The notes: a model not told the origin generated them from the letters alone. A stretch of DNA of 64,000 nucleotides from Acidiphilium sp. C61 (GCF_902712915.1 NZ_CACTIA010000005.1:186001-250000), one strand, 5' to 3'; counted from the first letter of the stretch, positions 53,438-62,972 are shown. Numbers and translations are program-made.

Positions 53438-54358
53438 ATGATTGACCTCGTTTCCGTCACACAGGCGCTTTTGGTAGCCGAGCATCTGAGTTTCAGCCGC
53501 GCCGCACAGGTTCTCGGGGTCCGGCAGTCGGCCGTCAGCCGCCGCGTTCGGGCGCTGGAAGACAAGCTGGGGGTGTCGCTGTTTGAGCGCGACTCGACCG
53601 GTGTCCGGCTCACGGAGGCGGGGCGCCGGTTTCTGGAGAGGACCCGCCCGGCTCTCTCGGAGATCGATCACGCGATGAAGGCGGCCGCAAGTGCCGGGCG
53701 TGGCGCCGAGGGCGTGATCCGGATCGGTATTCTTGCGTCGGTCTCGGGTGGCTACCTGCGCAACCTGCTCGGCAGCTATCGCGAGCACCACCCCGCGATC
53801 GCCATGGAGATCGTCGAAGGCTCTACCAGTGAACATCTCGCCCGGATCACAGAGCGCCATCTCGACGTCGCTTTCGTAGCCGGGACACCACTGGCGGCAC
53901 ACTGCGATAGCGTCGTGTTGTGGGAGGCGCGGGTCTTTGCGGCTTTGCCTGAGCACCATGTTCTGGCCGATGGCGACGCGATTCATTGGGAGTCCCTGAA
54001 GGACGAGGATTTCATCGTCAGCCGCGCCGCGCCGGGGCCTGAGATACACGACTACATCGTCCGCCGGACGACGGCATTCGGGCGAAGTCCATCGATCGAG
54101 CGGCATGGTGTTGGCGGCGAAACTCTCATGCATCTGGTCGCGCTAGGCTTCGGCATCAGCATAGCAAGCGAAGCAGCGACCGCGACGCGGTATCCCGAGG
54201 TCGTCTTCCGCCCTCTGGCGACCGCGGAAGACATGTTGCCGTATAGCGCGGTCTGGCTGCCGGGCAATGACAATCCTGCCCTACGGCGTTTCCTCAGCCT
54301 TGCTCGCTCGTTGGCGTCTGGCCGCCCAGCGCCTGACGCGCCGAAGTGGGTTTCCTGA
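53438..54358 (+). CDS. LysR-family transcriptional regulator of the ICE
   Basis: 306 residues. The N-terminal winged helix-turn-helix (VTQALLVAEHLSFSRAAQVLGVRQSAVSRRVRALEDKLGVSLFERD) is followed by the periplasmic-binding-like effector domain. LysR genes sit at this position, convergent to the trbI-DUF2274 end, in many proteobacterial ICEs. Its target is unknown; the divergently placed defence operon and the trb genes are both candidates. Its last 65 bases overlap the convergent DUF2274 gene. Confidence 0.9.
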   Translation: MIDLVSVTQALLVAEHLSFSRAAQVLGVRQSAVSRRVRALEDKLGVSLFERDSTGVRLTEAGRRFLERTRPALSEIDHAMKAAASAGRGAEGVIRIGILASVSGGYLRNLLGSYREHHPAIAMEIVEGSTSEHLARITERHLDVAFVAGTPLAAHCDSVVLWEARVFAALPEHHVLADGDAIHWESLKDEDFIVSRAAPGPEIHDYIVRRTTAFGRSPSIERHGVGGETLMHLVALGFGISIASEAATATRYPEVVFRPLATAEDMLPYSAVWLPGNDNPALRRFLSLARSLASGRPAPDAPKWVS

Positions 54359-54569
54359 CACTACGCAGTTTGGCGAACGCGCGGTCGCCGGCGATGAATC
54401 GCGCCAGCATCGGTGCGACCAGTCTGGCGGGATCGATCGCATCCTGTCCGGTTTCGCGGCCCAAGGCATCGGCGTAGGCGACGAGGTCGCGGTGTATCGC
54501 CGCCGGCAACTCGACCGTCAGCTTGATCGGCTTGTCGTCGGCAATCGCGCCGAGTTTCAGCTGTGCCAT
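54294..54569 (-). CDS. DUF2274 family protein of the trb operon
   Basis: 91 residues. MAQLKLGAIADDKPIKLTVELPAAIHRDLVAYADALGRETG matches the DUF2274 family, which nearly always follows trbI in proteobacterial ICEs. The ribbon-helix-helix-like beta strand (KPIKLTVELPAAIHRDL) suggests a small DNA-binding protein, but no function is established. It begins 11 bases after the trbI stop and overlaps the end of the LysR gene. Confidence 0.88.
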   Translation of the reverse strand: MAQLKLGAIADDKPIKLTVELPAAIHRDLVAYADALGRETGQDAIDPARLVAPMLARFIAGDRAFAKLRSVRKPTSARQALGGQTPTSEQG

Positions 54570-54580
54570 CGGTCACCTCC

Positions 54581-55786
54581 TCAGCCTTGATAGGGTTCGA
54601 GCACGAGATCCCGGTTGACGATGACGCGCACCGGGAAGCCCGGGCGGATCGTCAGGGTCGGCTGGATGTTGAGATAGCGGCCCACGATCTGCTGTCCGGT
54701 CTGGTTAAAGCTTTGGGACGCACCCTGCCGCAGCGCCTGGACAAGCGAGTTCTCGTTGCTGCCAGTGCCTGCTTCGGACCCGACGCTCAAGAGGGTCGAG
54801 AGCATCGCGGCCTTGAACAGCATGCCCCAGTGGTTATCCACCTCGTCTTCCAGCCCGGAATATCCGGCGACGTCGGCGCCTGGCTGGCGTTCCAGCACGA
54901 TCGATTTGCCGTTCGGCATGATCAAACGGGTCCAGACCAGCAGGACGCGCGACTGACCGAACGCGACCTGGCTGTCGTAGGTGCCGATGAGACGCGCACC
55001 TTGGGGAATCAGCAGCGACCGGCCGCTCGGGCTGTCGTAGACGTTCTCGGTCACCTGGGCAGTGATCTGGCCGGGAAGATCGGAACGAATGCCCGTCAGC
55101 AGCGCGCCGGGGATGACGGTCCCGGCTTGTACCACGTAGGCCGAGGCGGGCGCGGCCAGCCGGTCCGGGCTGGTCGTCCGCCGATCGACCGAGGCGTTCG
55201 TGAAGGCCAGCTTGCGGTCCTGGCCATTCTGCGCGAACGCCCCGTCCGTCGAGAGTTGCGGCGGCTGACCTGACGCCGTCGTACCATCTGGCATCGGCAC
55301 AGGCGGAAGCGCCGGTGCCGGCAGTTCGCGGATATTTGTCGACGCGAACAGGTGGCTCAGCCGGGCGGCTTCGATTTCTTGCGCGCGGCGCTGTGCTTCC
55401 GGATCCACGGCAGGCCCGGTCGGAACGACGGTGCCCGGCGCGGCTCCGGCGTTGAGCATCGGCCGGCCGAGATCGCCGGGCAGCGGTGGCCCGAGTTGGG
55501 GCGCCTGCCGAGGAATGCCGGCATAGTCTCGGGGGAGACCCGCCAGGCCGTCGGCGGTCGTGCGATGGTCGGTGCTGTATAGTTCTTCCGGTGCTCCGCG
55601 CTTGCCGTTGTTCTGGAGCGCCCAGAACACGGCGGCGGAGACCGCGACCAACGCGATCGCCGCACCGCCGGCCAATACCTTGCGCGAAAGGCGGGTGACG
55701 CGCGGCCGCTCGGACCGCAGCCGCAGCGACGAGTCTGGTGCCGCTCGCGACGCTGGCCCCGCGCTCCCTTCCGGGTTTTCGCTCAT
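54581..55786 (-). CDS. trbI: Conjugal transfer protein TrbI (VirB10-like)
   Basis: 401 residues. A cytoplasmic N-terminus, one membrane helix (VLAGGAAIALVAVSAAVFWAL, ~35-56) and a Pro-rich linker are followed by the VirB10 beta-barrel domain with GTVIPGALLTGIRSDLPGQITAQVTENVYDSPSGRSLLIPQGARLIGTYDS. This protein spans inner and outer membranes of the type IV secretion channel. Its ATG overlaps trbG by four bases. It is the last structural trb gene. Confidence 0.94.
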   Translation of the reverse strand: MSENPEGSAGPASRAAPDSSLRLRSERPRVTRLSRKVLAGGAAIALVAVSAAVFWALQNNGKRGAPEELYSTDHRTTADGLAGLPRDYAGIPRQAPQLGPPLPGDLGRPMLNAGAAPGTVVPTGPAVDPEAQRRAQEIEAARLSHLFASTNIRELPAPALPPVPMPDGTTASGQPPQLSTDGAFAQNGQDRKLAFTNASVDRRTTSPDRLAAPASAYVVQAGTVIPGALLTGIRSDLPGQITAQVTENVYDSPSGRSLLIPQGARLIGTYDSQVAFGQSRVLLVWTRLIMPNGKSIVLERQPGADVAGYSGLEDEVDNHWGMLFKAAMLSTLLSVGSEAGTGSNENSLVQALRQGASQSFNQTGQQIVGRYLNIQPTLTIRPGFPVRVIVNRDLVLEPYQG

Positions 55787-56805
55787 CGCACCCTCCCATC
55801 GGTGCGGGAGATGCGCACTGTCTGCTGGTGTTCCCCACCCAGGCGAAGCTCCGCGGCGGCGAACAGGCGATCAACGATGTAGTAGTTCTGGCGGACGCGG
55901 TAATTGACGAGCTGGCCGTCGCCTTCAGGTCCGATCACGAAGAGTGGCGGCGCTTCGCCCTGGGCGAGACCGCGCGGCATTTCGATATAGACCTTCGAAC
56001 CGTCATCGAACGCCGAAAGCGGCCGCCATGCCGGATTGTCGCCGGTGATCTGATAGCGGAACCGAAGTTTCGAGACGTCGATGCCGGCGTCGATCGGCGC
56101 CGCCGTCGCCGCCGCGACGTTCTGACGGCGAAGCGCGATAAGCTGGTCCTGAGGGTACTGCCAGGATACGGATGCCATGTACGTCGCGCTCGTCGAGCGC
56201 AGTTCGAGGAGATATGTCCTCCGGTCGGTGTTGATGACGAGGTTGGTCAGAAGGTCCGGCCGCGTCGGCTTCACCAGGATGTGGATGCGTTTGGTGGCGC
56301 CCGTGCCGCTTTCGGTGTCGCCGATGATCCAGCGCACCGTGTCCCCGGCGGCGACCGGGCCGGAACCGACGAGTTGCTCGCCCTCCTGGAGGGCGACATC
56401 GGTCACTTGACCCGGCGCCGTGTAAACCTGGTAGAGGGCGCCTCCGGAGAAGGGATAGACCTGCACGGCGTTGATGAAGCCGTCGCGCACCGGCTGCACG
56501 CGGGCGGCGGCGTTGGCCTGATTGACGCGCACCGTCGGATCGCCAGACTCTGGCGGAGCCTTGCCTTTCGGGAGCGGTTTCAACTGGCCGGGAAGCGGCA
56601 GCGGTGTCGGCAGTTCCACGACCTGCACTGGCGCTGGCGGGTCCACCTGCAACACAGCCGGCGCCGCCACGTCATCGAGTGCGATCTCCGGCGGTTTCGT
56701 CAGATGGGCACAGCCCGCGAGCGCCGAGGCGGACAGCAGCAATGCCGGGAGTGCGGCTCTACGGAAAATCGGAAGAGCCGGATTTCGGAAAGACAGCGGC
56801 TTCAT
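55783..56805 (-). CDS. trbG: P-type conjugative transfer protein TrbG (VirB9-like)
   Basis: 340 residues from the ATG at 56805 (MKPLSFRNPALP). The signal sequence ends in a lipobox, LLLSASALAGC, so it is probably a lipoprotein. The VirB9-type domain contains the C-terminal region FRYQITGDNPAWRPLSAFDDGSKVYIEMP, which binds the VirB10 barrel. The frame is open upstream to 57123 inside trbF; that extension is rejected. Overlaps of four bases with trbF and trbI indicate coupling. Confidence 0.94.
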   Translation of the reverse strand: MKPLSFRNPALPIFRRAALPALLLSASALAGCAHLTKPPEIALDDVAAPAVLQVDPPAPVQVVELPTPLPLPGQLKPLPKGKAPPESGDPTVRVNQANAAARVQPVRDGFINAVQVYPFSGGALYQVYTAPGQVTDVALQEGEQLVGSGPVAAGDTVRWIIGDTESGTGATKRIHILVKPTRPDLLTNLVINTDRRTYLLELRSTSATYMASVSWQYPQDQLIALRRQNVAAATAAPIDAGIDVSKLRFRYQITGDNPAWRPLSAFDDGSKVYIEMPRGLAQGEAPPLFVIGPEGDGQLVNYRVRQNYYIVDRLFAAAELRLGGEHQQTVRISRTDGRVR

Positions 56806-57491
56806 TGCCCCAGCTCCTTCGACCAGTTGATGGAATTGACGAAGACCCCTAGCGGATTTTTCCGCAGCCTGTCGGCGTCGTGCGGGGTCTGGAGCACGAC
56901 GGAGAGGATGGCGGTCCAGCGTTCGGTCGAACTCAAACTGCCGTTTTCGTAGCGTCGCTGGATCCAGGCGACGCGGAACGATTCCGGCGAAGCGCGGATG
57001 ACGCTGGAGACCTCGACGGAGATCTGGATTTTGCCGAGACTGCCGAAAGGATCGTTGGTGCGCGCGTAATCGTTCAGCGCCGCCGCGCCGCGATCGGTCG
57101 TGAAGTCGTAGGCGCGCAGCCATTGCTGGCGCAGCACAATCGGATCGGCGGGCAGCCCGCGGACATCCTCGATGAAGCGTGCGAGGTGGTAGGCTATCTG
57201 CGGATCGCTCGGCTGATAGTCCGCGCTGGCTGGCGCAATCGCCTGGGCCTGGCCGAGTTTATCGATCTGAACCACCCAAGGGGTGATGGTGCCGCGCGCC
57301 GATTGCCAGATCAGCCCGCCGGCGAGGCAACCTGAGAGAAGCAGCGAACCGAAGGCCATCAACCGCCAGTTCTTGGCCTGAACACGGGCCGAACCGATCC
57401 GCTCATCCCACACCTGGGCGGCCTTCTGGTATGGCGTTTCCGGCTCTGGGGTGCGCCCGTAACGCACGGATGGTCGTCGAAACATGCTCAT
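56802..57491 (-). CDS. trbF: Conjugal transfer protein TrbF (VirB8-like)
   Basis: 229 residues. A short cytoplasmic N-terminus and one membrane helix (LMAFGSLLLSGCLAGGLIW, ~44-62) are followed by the NTF2-like periplasmic VirB8 domain (QLGQ...PSDPQIAYHLARFIEDVRGLPADPIVLRQQWLRAYDF). It nucleates assembly of the type IV secretion core. It is coupled by four-base overlaps with trbL and trbG. Confidence 0.94.
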   Translation of the reverse strand: MSMFRRPSVRYGRTPEPETPYQKAAQVWDERIGSARVQAKNWRLMAFGSLLLSGCLAGGLIWQSARGTITPWVVQIDKLGQAQAIAPASADYQPSDPQIAYHLARFIEDVRGLPADPIVLRQQWLRAYDFTTDRGAAALNDYARTNDPFGSLGKIQISVEVSSVIRASPESFRVAWIQRRYENGSLSSTERWTAILSVVLQTPHDADRLRKNPLGVFVNSINWSKELGQ

Positions 57492-58783
57492 TCCCCTTCC
57501 GAGAGATCGACGGACGCGCCGCCACCGCTGCCGTCACCTGACCTGACCGCGTGGGTGGCGGCGGATGCGCCATGGCTGATGGTCTGGGAGTGCCTCATCC
57601 GCTTCGCCCAATCGGGCGGGCTGCCGGACGCCGACGATCCAGCAGAGGACGCAGCGCCGGCAGCTTCCCCGCCCCCACTCGCCGCTTCTCCCGTCACGGC
57701 CTGGCCGCCGGCTTCGAAGCTCGATTTGAGGTTCGCGGCGGCACGCCGAAGCGGACTGGTGACCGCCTCGGCAGCCTTGGAGATGCCAGAGGTCGCAACC
57801 CCGGAGGCGCCGCCTGCGCGATAGGCGGCAGTGGCGCCCCCGGCGAGCGCAGCACCGCCGCGTGCCGCACTGGCAGCGGCGCCACCGATGAGTCCCGCGC
57901 CGCCGACCGCGAGACCGGCGCCAGCCGCGACAATGCCGCCAGCGGCGAGGCCGGTCGCGACAGCAGCGCCGGCTCCGAGCTGCGGTCCGCCCGACACCAG
58001 CCCGTTTGCGATGCCGGGCCCGAAGATACCGAGGCCGAGCAGCGCCAGCGCCGCGAGCACGATCGCCATGGCGTCGTCGATCGACGGCTGTGCGCCGCCG
58101 AAGCCCGCGGTGAACTGAGCGAACAGCGTCGAGCCGATGCCGACGATGACGGCGAGCACCAGCACTTTGATGCCGGAGGAGACGACGTTGCCGAGCACGC
58201 GCTCGGCGGCGAAGGCCGTCTTGCCAAAGAGGCCGAAGGGAATCAGCACGAACCCGGCCAGCGTCGTCAGTTTGAATTCGATGAGGGTGATGAAGAGCTG
58301 GATCGCGAGAATGAAGAAGGCGAGCAGCACCATCACCCAGGCGAACAGCAGCACCGTGATCTGGATGAAGTTCTCGAAGAACGAGACGTAGCCCATCAGG
58401 CCGGAGATCGAGTCGAGTATGGGGCGGCCGGCATCGAGGCCGACCTGAGCGATGCGGCCAGGTCGAAGGAAATCCGCCTCGGCCATTCCCGTGCCGGAGG
58501 CTTTCAGACCGAGCCCGGCGAAGCTCTCGAAGACGATGCGAGAGAGGCTGTTCCAGTTGCCGATTAGGTAGGCGAAGACACCGACAAAGAGCGTCTTCTT
58601 CACCAGCCGCGCGATGATGTCGTCGTCGGCGCCCCAGGACCAGAAGAGGGCGGCCAGCGTCACGTCGATCACGATCAGCGTGGTCGCGATGAAGGCGACC
58701 TCGCTGCCGAGCAAGCCGAAGCCGCTATCGATGTACTGGGTGAAAACCGCCAGGAAACGGTCGATGACGCCGGTGCCGCCCAT
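57488..58783 (-). CDS. trbL: P-type conjugative transfer protein TrbL (VirB6-like)
   Basis: 431 residues from the ATG at 58783 (MGGTGVIDRFLAVFTQYIDSG). Several membrane helices lie in the first ~270 residues (e.g. VAFIATTLIVIDVTLAALFW and VLLFAWVMVLLAFFILAIQLF), typical of the polytopic TrbL/VirB6 channel component. From ~270 on there are Gly/Ala-rich low-complexity segments, then a Ser/Gly-rich tail. The frame is open to 59017, antisense-like and Arg-rich, and is rejected. Confidence 0.92.
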   Translation of the reverse strand: MGGTGVIDRFLAVFTQYIDSGFGLLGSEVAFIATTLIVIDVTLAALFWSWGADDDIIARLVKKTLFVGVFAYLIGNWNSLSRIVFESFAGLGLKASGTGMAEADFLRPGRIAQVGLDAGRPILDSISGLMGYVSFFENFIQITVLLFAWVMVLLAFFILAIQLFITLIEFKLTTLAGFVLIPFGLFGKTAFAAERVLGNVVSSGIKVLVLAVIVGIGSTLFAQFTAGFGGAQPSIDDAMAIVLAALALLGLGIFGPGIANGLVSGGPQLGAGAAVATGLAAGGIVAAGAGLAVGGAGLIGGAAASAARGGAALAGGATAAYRAGGASGVATSGISKAAEAVTSPLRRAAANLKSSFEAGGQAVTGEAASGGGEAAGAASSAGSSASGSPPDWAKRMRHSQTISHGASAATHAVRSGDGSGGGASVDLSEGE

Positions 58784-58784
58784 C

Positions 58785-59162
58785 TTATCGCTCGTCCTTC
58801 GGCGGGGGTTGATCGAGGGGCCTGGCGCCCGTTGCGACGCTTGGCGACGTCCGCGCGCTGGGAAACATTTCGGCCGGCGAGGGTTCCGGGGGACGGCTGC
58901 CGCCGCCAAGGAAGCGGCGCCGGTTCTCGGCCCATGCGTGCAGGCAGCCAGGATCGTGCGCGCCGGCTTCTCCAAGGACCTGGCAGCCGGCCAGCTCGGC
59001 CCGCAGCGGATCGGCATCGACGGCCGCGGGCGAAGCTGTCGAGCCCTCAGCGAGCTTACGATCGCTATGCCGGAACTGGATGGCGGTCGCGGCGATCGCG
59101 ACCAGCACGAACGCCATCGCCGCCGCGCGTGCCGCCATTGCCGCGGTGATGCGCGGCGTCAT
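58785..59162 (-). CDS. Putative entry exclusion protein TrbK-alt
   Basis: 125 residues from the ATG at 59162. A membrane segment (AAAMAFVLVAIAATAIQF) precedes the conserved ELAGCQVLGEAGAHDPGCLHAWAENRRRFLGG typical of the TrbK-alt family between trbJ and trbL. The two Cys residues are conserved. Entry-exclusion proteins stop redundant transfer into cells that already carry the element; the function is by family and position. Its start overlaps the trbJ stop by one base. Confidence 0.85.
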   Translation of the reverse strand: MTPRITAAMAARAAAMAFVLVAIAATAIQFRHSDRKLAEGSTASPAAVDADPLRAELAGCQVLGEAGAHDPGCLHAWAENRRRFLGGGSRPPEPSPAEMFPSARTSPSVATGARPLDQPPPKDER

Positions 59163-59902
59163 CAGTGAAACATCGTGATGGTGGTCGGCTGGTAGCCCGA
59201 GCCGGGCGTCAGGAAGCGGCGAAGTTGTTCCTTCGCCTGGTCCTGAGCCGCGGCTTGCTGCGCGGATTGGAGCGTCTGCGCGCGTCCCTGGGCCGCGACC
59301 GCGGCCGTGAGGTCCGCGAGTTGCTGCGCCTGGAGAGCGAGCATCTGATTGCCCGCCTGCGTCGCCTGAAGCGCCCCGGTCGCGGACTGGCTCGACGTGA
59401 CCAACGCCGACATCTGTGTGCGGTTGGTGTCGAGATTGCCGACGACGCCGGCCTGGACGCGCAAGGCGTCCTGGAAGCCTCCGACCGAGTTCTGCCACCG
59501 CTGTTGGGCGTTGGCGATCAGGGCCTGATTGGACTGGCTGGCGTTCGCGCCGCCATAGGTGGTCTGGAACGCGTGGTCGATCTGCTGAACGTTGTAGGCA
59601 ATGTTCTGTGCCTGGGCGAGGAGCTGCTGGGTGCGCTGGATCGACGACTGAAGTTGTTGCAGCGACGAGTAAGGCAGGCTCGCGAGATTGCGCGCCTGGT
59701 TGATCAGCATCTGCGCTTCGTTCTGCAGCGAGGTGATCTGGTTTGTGATTTGCTGAAGCTCGCGCGCGGCTGTCAGCACATTCTGGGAGAAGTTGTTCGG
59801 ATCGAAGACGATCCATTGTGCGAAGGCCGGCGGCGCGGCGACGGCAAGCGAAAGGGCAAGCGCGCCCGACGCCGCCAACTGGCGAAGACGAATGCGGGTC
59901 AT
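59162..59902 (-). CDS. trbJ: P-type conjugative transfer protein TrbJ (VirB5-like)
   Basis: 246 residues from the ATG at 59902 (MTRIRLRQL). A cleavable signal peptide (ending PPAFAQ) precedes a highly alpha-helical, Gln/Ala-rich periplasmic protein (ELQQITNQITSLQNEAQMLINQARNLASLP...). This is the VirB5-like minor pilus component that contacts the recipient surface. The frame extends upstream to 60352 inside trbE out of frame; rejected. It overlaps trbE by four bases. Confidence 0.93.
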   Translation of the reverse strand: MTRIRLRQLAASGALALSLAVAAPPAFAQWIVFDPNNFSQNVLTAARELQQITNQITSLQNEAQMLINQARNLASLPYSSLQQLQSSIQRTQQLLAQAQNIAYNVQQIDHAFQTTYGGANASQSNQALIANAQQRWQNSVGGFQDALRVQAGVVGNLDTNRTQMSALVTSSQSATGALQATQAGNQMLALQAQQLADLTAAVAAQGRAQTLQSAQQAAAQDQAKEQLRRFLTPGSGYQPTTITMFH

Positions 59903-62340
59903 GGCTGTGTCTCCAGGTTTCGGAGGGCGGGGATGAGATCGGCGGCCCAACCGGCGTCTCGCAGGCGCAGCCAGGCGGCGAGGAAGCCGTCGCGTCCGTG
60001 CTCGGCGAGCAGGCGCTCGATGGCGGCCTGGTCGGACTTCGATGAAGCGGCGGTGAAGGCCAGCGCGACGTCGCCGAGGCCCAATTCGAACAGGCGATTG
60101 CCCCGTCGCGACTGGCAGTAGTAGTCGCGCTTCGGCGTGGCTCTCGCGAGGATCTCGATCTGACGGTCGTTCAGGCCGAAGCGGCGATAGATGGCGGTGA
60201 TCTGCGGCTCGATCGCGCGCTCGTTCGGCAGGAACAGCCGCGTCGGGCAACTCTCGATGATGGCGGGCGCAATCGCGCTGCCATCGATATCCGAAAGGGA
60301 TTGGGTGGCGAAAATGACGCTCGCGTTCTTCTTGCGCAGCGTCTTCAGCCATTCGCGGAGCTGACCGGCGAATCCTTCGTCGTCGAGGGCGAGCCAGCCT
60401 TCATCGACAATCAGCAGCGTTGGCCGCCCGTCGAGCCGGCCTTCGATGCGGTGGAAGAGATACGCCAGCACGGCGGGCGCCGCGCCCGTGCCGATGAGGC
60501 CTTCGGTCTCGAATGCCTGGACGCTGGCTTCGCCGAGACGTTCGGCCTCGGCGTCGAGCAGGCGGCCGTAGGGACCGCCGAGACAATAGGATTGCAAGGC
60601 GCGCTTCAGGGCCTGAGATTGCAGCAATACCGACAGGCCGGTCAGGGTGCGTTCCGCGATCGGCGCGCTGGCAAGCGACGAGAGCGCCGACCACAGGAGA
60701 TCCTTCGCCTCGGGGGTGACGCTGATCTTCTCGCGCGCGAGGATGGCTGCGATCCATTCCGCCGCCCAGCCGCGTTCGGCCGCATCGTCGATCAGAGCCA
60801 AGGGCTGCAAAGCCACGGGTTCGGTCGCATCGCCGGACAGCGCGCCGCCGAGATCATGCCAGTCGCCGCCCATCGCAAGCGCCGCGGCACGGATCGAGCC
60901 GCCGAAGTCGAAGGCGAATATCTGGGAGCCGGCGTATCGGCGGAACTGCAACGCCATCAGCGCCAGCAACACCGACTTGCCGGCGCCGGTCGGCCCGACC
61001 ACGAGCGTGTGTCCGACATCGCCAACATGAAGGCTGAAGCGGAACGGCGTCGAGCCTTCGGTCCGCGCGAAGAACAGTGGCGGCGCCTTGAAATGCTCGT
61101 CGCGCGCCGGGCCGGCCCAGACGGCCGAGAGCGGGATCATGTGCGCGATGTTGAGTGTCGAGACAGGCGGCTGGCGGACATTGGCGTAGGCATGGCCGGG
61201 CAACGATCCGAGCCACGCTTCGACGACGTTGACCGTCTCGGCCATGCAGGTGAAGTCGCGGCCCTGGATGACCTTCTCGACGAGACGCAACTTTTCGTTG
61301 GCGTTGCGCGGGTCGTTGTCCCAGACCGTGACGGTCGCGGTGACGTAGGCCTGCCCGATAACGTCCGAACCCAACTCCTGGAGCGCGGCATCCGCGTCCA
61401 TCGCCTTGTTGTGGGCATCGGTGTCAAGCAGCGCCGACGCCTCGTTGGTCATTACCTCCTTGAGGATCGCCGCGATGGACTTGCGCTTGGCGAACCATTG
61501 GCGCCGGATCTTCGTCAGCAGCTTCGTCGCATCGGTCTTGTCGAGCATGATCGCGCGAGTGGACCAGCGGTACGGGAAGGCGAGCCGATTGAGCTCGTCG
61601 AGAAGCCCTGGTGTGGTCGAAGTCGGGAAGCCGACGACGGTCAGCACGCGCAGATGCGCGCTACCCAGCATCGGCTCCAGCCCGCCGGTCAGCGGCTGGT
61701 CGGCCAGCACCGCATCGAGGTGCATGGGAATTTCGGGCACGCGGACGCGCTGATGCCTGGTCGAGATGGTGGCGTGCAGATAGGTCAGCGTTTCAGCATC
61801 ATCGAGCCAGGCGCTCTCGGGCATGAAGCCCTCGACGAGCTGAAGGACGCGACCGGTGCGATCGATGAAGCCGCGCAACGCCTCGCGGGCATTGGCCCCT
61901 TCGGCCCGCTTACGGCCTTCGTAGAGGAACCGTTCGGCGCGGGCGGCGTCTTCGGCTGGTGGCAACCAGAGGAAGGTCAGGAAGTAGCTGGACTCGAAGT
62001 GGACTCCTTCCTCTTCGAATTCCGCCTTGCGCTCGGCCTCGACGAGGGCCGACGCCGCGTCGGAAAAGCGGCTTTCCGGATAATGGAAGGCGGGATGGCG
62101 CTGGGCCTCGACGAAGACCGCCCATCCCGATCCCAGCCGCCGCAACGCATTGTTGAGCCGGCCGGCGACGGCGACGAGTTCAGCCGGCACCGCGCTATCG
62201 AGATCGGGACCGCGAAAACGCGCCGTGCGCTGGAAGCTGCCATCCTTGTTGAGGACAACGCCTTCGTCGACCAGCGCCGCCCATGGCAGGAAATCCGCGA
62301 GACGGGTCGTCGGGCGGCGATATTCGGCGAAGTTCATCAT
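59899..62340 (-). CDS. trbE: Conjugal transfer ATPase TrbE (VirB4-like)
   Basis: 813 residues. The N-terminal CagE/TrbE region (EYRRPTTRLADFLPWAALVDEGVVLNKDGSFQ...) is followed by the ATPase with Walker A VVGPTGAGKS (~452) and Walker B LLIVDEGWLALDDEGF (~643), then QSLSDIDGSA. This cytoplasmic ATPase powers pilus assembly and transfer. It starts 24 bases after the trbD stop; the ATG at 62340 is followed by a second ATG (MMNFAEY). Confidence 0.95.
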   Translation of the reverse strand: MMNFAEYRRPTTRLADFLPWAALVDEGVVLNKDGSFQRTARFRGPDLDSAVPAELVAVAGRLNNALRRLGSGWAVFVEAQRHPAFHYPESRFSDAASALVEAERKAEFEEEGVHFESSYFLTFLWLPPAEDAARAERFLYEGRKRAEGANAREALRGFIDRTGRVLQLVEGFMPESAWLDDAETLTYLHATISTRHQRVRVPEIPMHLDAVLADQPLTGGLEPMLGSAHLRVLTVVGFPTSTTPGLLDELNRLAFPYRWSTRAIMLDKTDATKLLTKIRRQWFAKRKSIAAILKEVMTNEASALLDTDAHNKAMDADAALQELGSDVIGQAYVTATVTVWDNDPRNANEKLRLVEKVIQGRDFTCMAETVNVVEAWLGSLPGHAYANVRQPPVSTLNIAHMIPLSAVWAGPARDEHFKAPPLFFARTEGSTPFRFSLHVGDVGHTLVVGPTGAGKSVLLALMALQFRRYAGSQIFAFDFGGSIRAAALAMGGDWHDLGGALSGDATEPVALQPLALIDDAAERGWAAEWIAAILAREKISVTPEAKDLLWSALSSLASAPIAERTLTGLSVLLQSQALKRALQSYCLGGPYGRLLDAEAERLGEASVQAFETEGLIGTGAAPAVLAYLFHRIEGRLDGRPTLLIVDEGWLALDDEGFAGQLREWLKTLRKKNASVIFATQSLSDIDGSAIAPAIIESCPTRLFLPNERAIEPQITAIYRRFGLNDRQIEILARATPKRDYYCQSRRGNRLFELGLGDVALAFTAASSKSDQAAIERLLAEHGRDGFLAAWLRLRDAGWAADLIPALRNLETQP

Positions 62341-62364
62341 CGGGCGATGTCCATTGAGTGGGCC

Positions 62365-62643
62365 TCAGACGCCGAGATGGCCGGGGATGCGCAGATGGCG
62401 GCGCACCACATCGACGAACATCGGATCGCGCTTCGCCGCCCAAACCGCGGCGGTATGTCCGATCACCCAAAGCAGCAGCCCGGGGATCCACAGGCGAAGG
62501 CCGAGACCCAGAGCCGCGGCCAATGTCCCGTTCAGGATCGCAACGGCGCGAGGCGCCCCGCCGAGCAGGATCGGCTCGGTCAGCGCCCGGTGAACGGGAG
62601 CGACGAAGCCTGGAACGGTTTCGTCGGCGGCCAGCGTCGCCAT
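62365..62643 (-). CDS. trbD: Conjugal transfer protein TrbD (VirB3-like)
   Basis: 92 residues from the ATG at 62643 (MATLAADETVPGFVAPVHRALTEPILLGGAPRA). Hydrophobic segments (VAILNGTLAAALGLGL and LWIPGLLLWVIGHTAAVWA) and the C-terminal RDPMFVDVVRRHLRIPGHLGV are hallmarks of TrbD/VirB3. The frame is open upstream to 62865, but that part is out-of-frame trbC. It starts at the trbC stop, with overlap of one base. Confidence 0.92.
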   Translation of the reverse strand: MATLAADETVPGFVAPVHRALTEPILLGGAPRAVAILNGTLAAALGLGLRLWIPGLLLWVIGHTAAVWAAKRDPMFVDVVRRHLRIPGHLGV

Positions 62644-62972
62644 CAGATGAGCGCCCCGCCGCCGAAGGAGAAGAACGACAGGAAGAAGCTCGATGCGGCG
62701 AACGCGATCGACAGGCCGAAGACGATCTGGATCAAGCGGCGAAAGCCGCCGGAGGTGTCGCCGAACGCCAGGGTCAGCCCGGTGACGATGATGATGATCA
62801 CCGCGAGGATCTTGGCCACCGGCCCTTCGACCGACTGCAGGATCTGATTGAGCGGTTGCTCCCACGGCATGTTCGAGCCGGCGGCCCAGGCGGGGGCGCT
62901 GGTCAGCGTCACGAAGCCGATCGCGGCGGCGGTAGCGATATGCTGGCGGATAAGGAACGCTCGGCGGATCAT
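62643..62972 (-). CDS. trbC: Conjugal transfer pilin TrbC (VirB2-like)
   Basis: 109 residues from the ATG at 62972 ([15 protein letters not shown]). A signal region ends near SAPAWA, followed by the pilin body with two hydrophobic helices (VAKILAVIIIIVTGLTLAFG and LIQIVFGLSIAFAASSFFLSF), the pattern of the cyclic VirB2/TrbC pilin. The frame open to 63368 is shadow of trbB. It overlaps trbB by four bases and abuts trbD. Confidence 0.93.
   Translation of the reverse strand: MIRRAFLIRQHIATAAAIGFVTLTSAPAWAAGSNMPWEQPLNQILQSVEGPVAKILAVIIIIVTGLTLAFGDTSGGFRRLIQIVFGLSIAFAASSFFLSFFSFGGGALI

Noticed and set aside
60301..62847. 848-codon plus-strand open frame
   Set aside because: Antisense to trbE and trbD, both clearly recognised.
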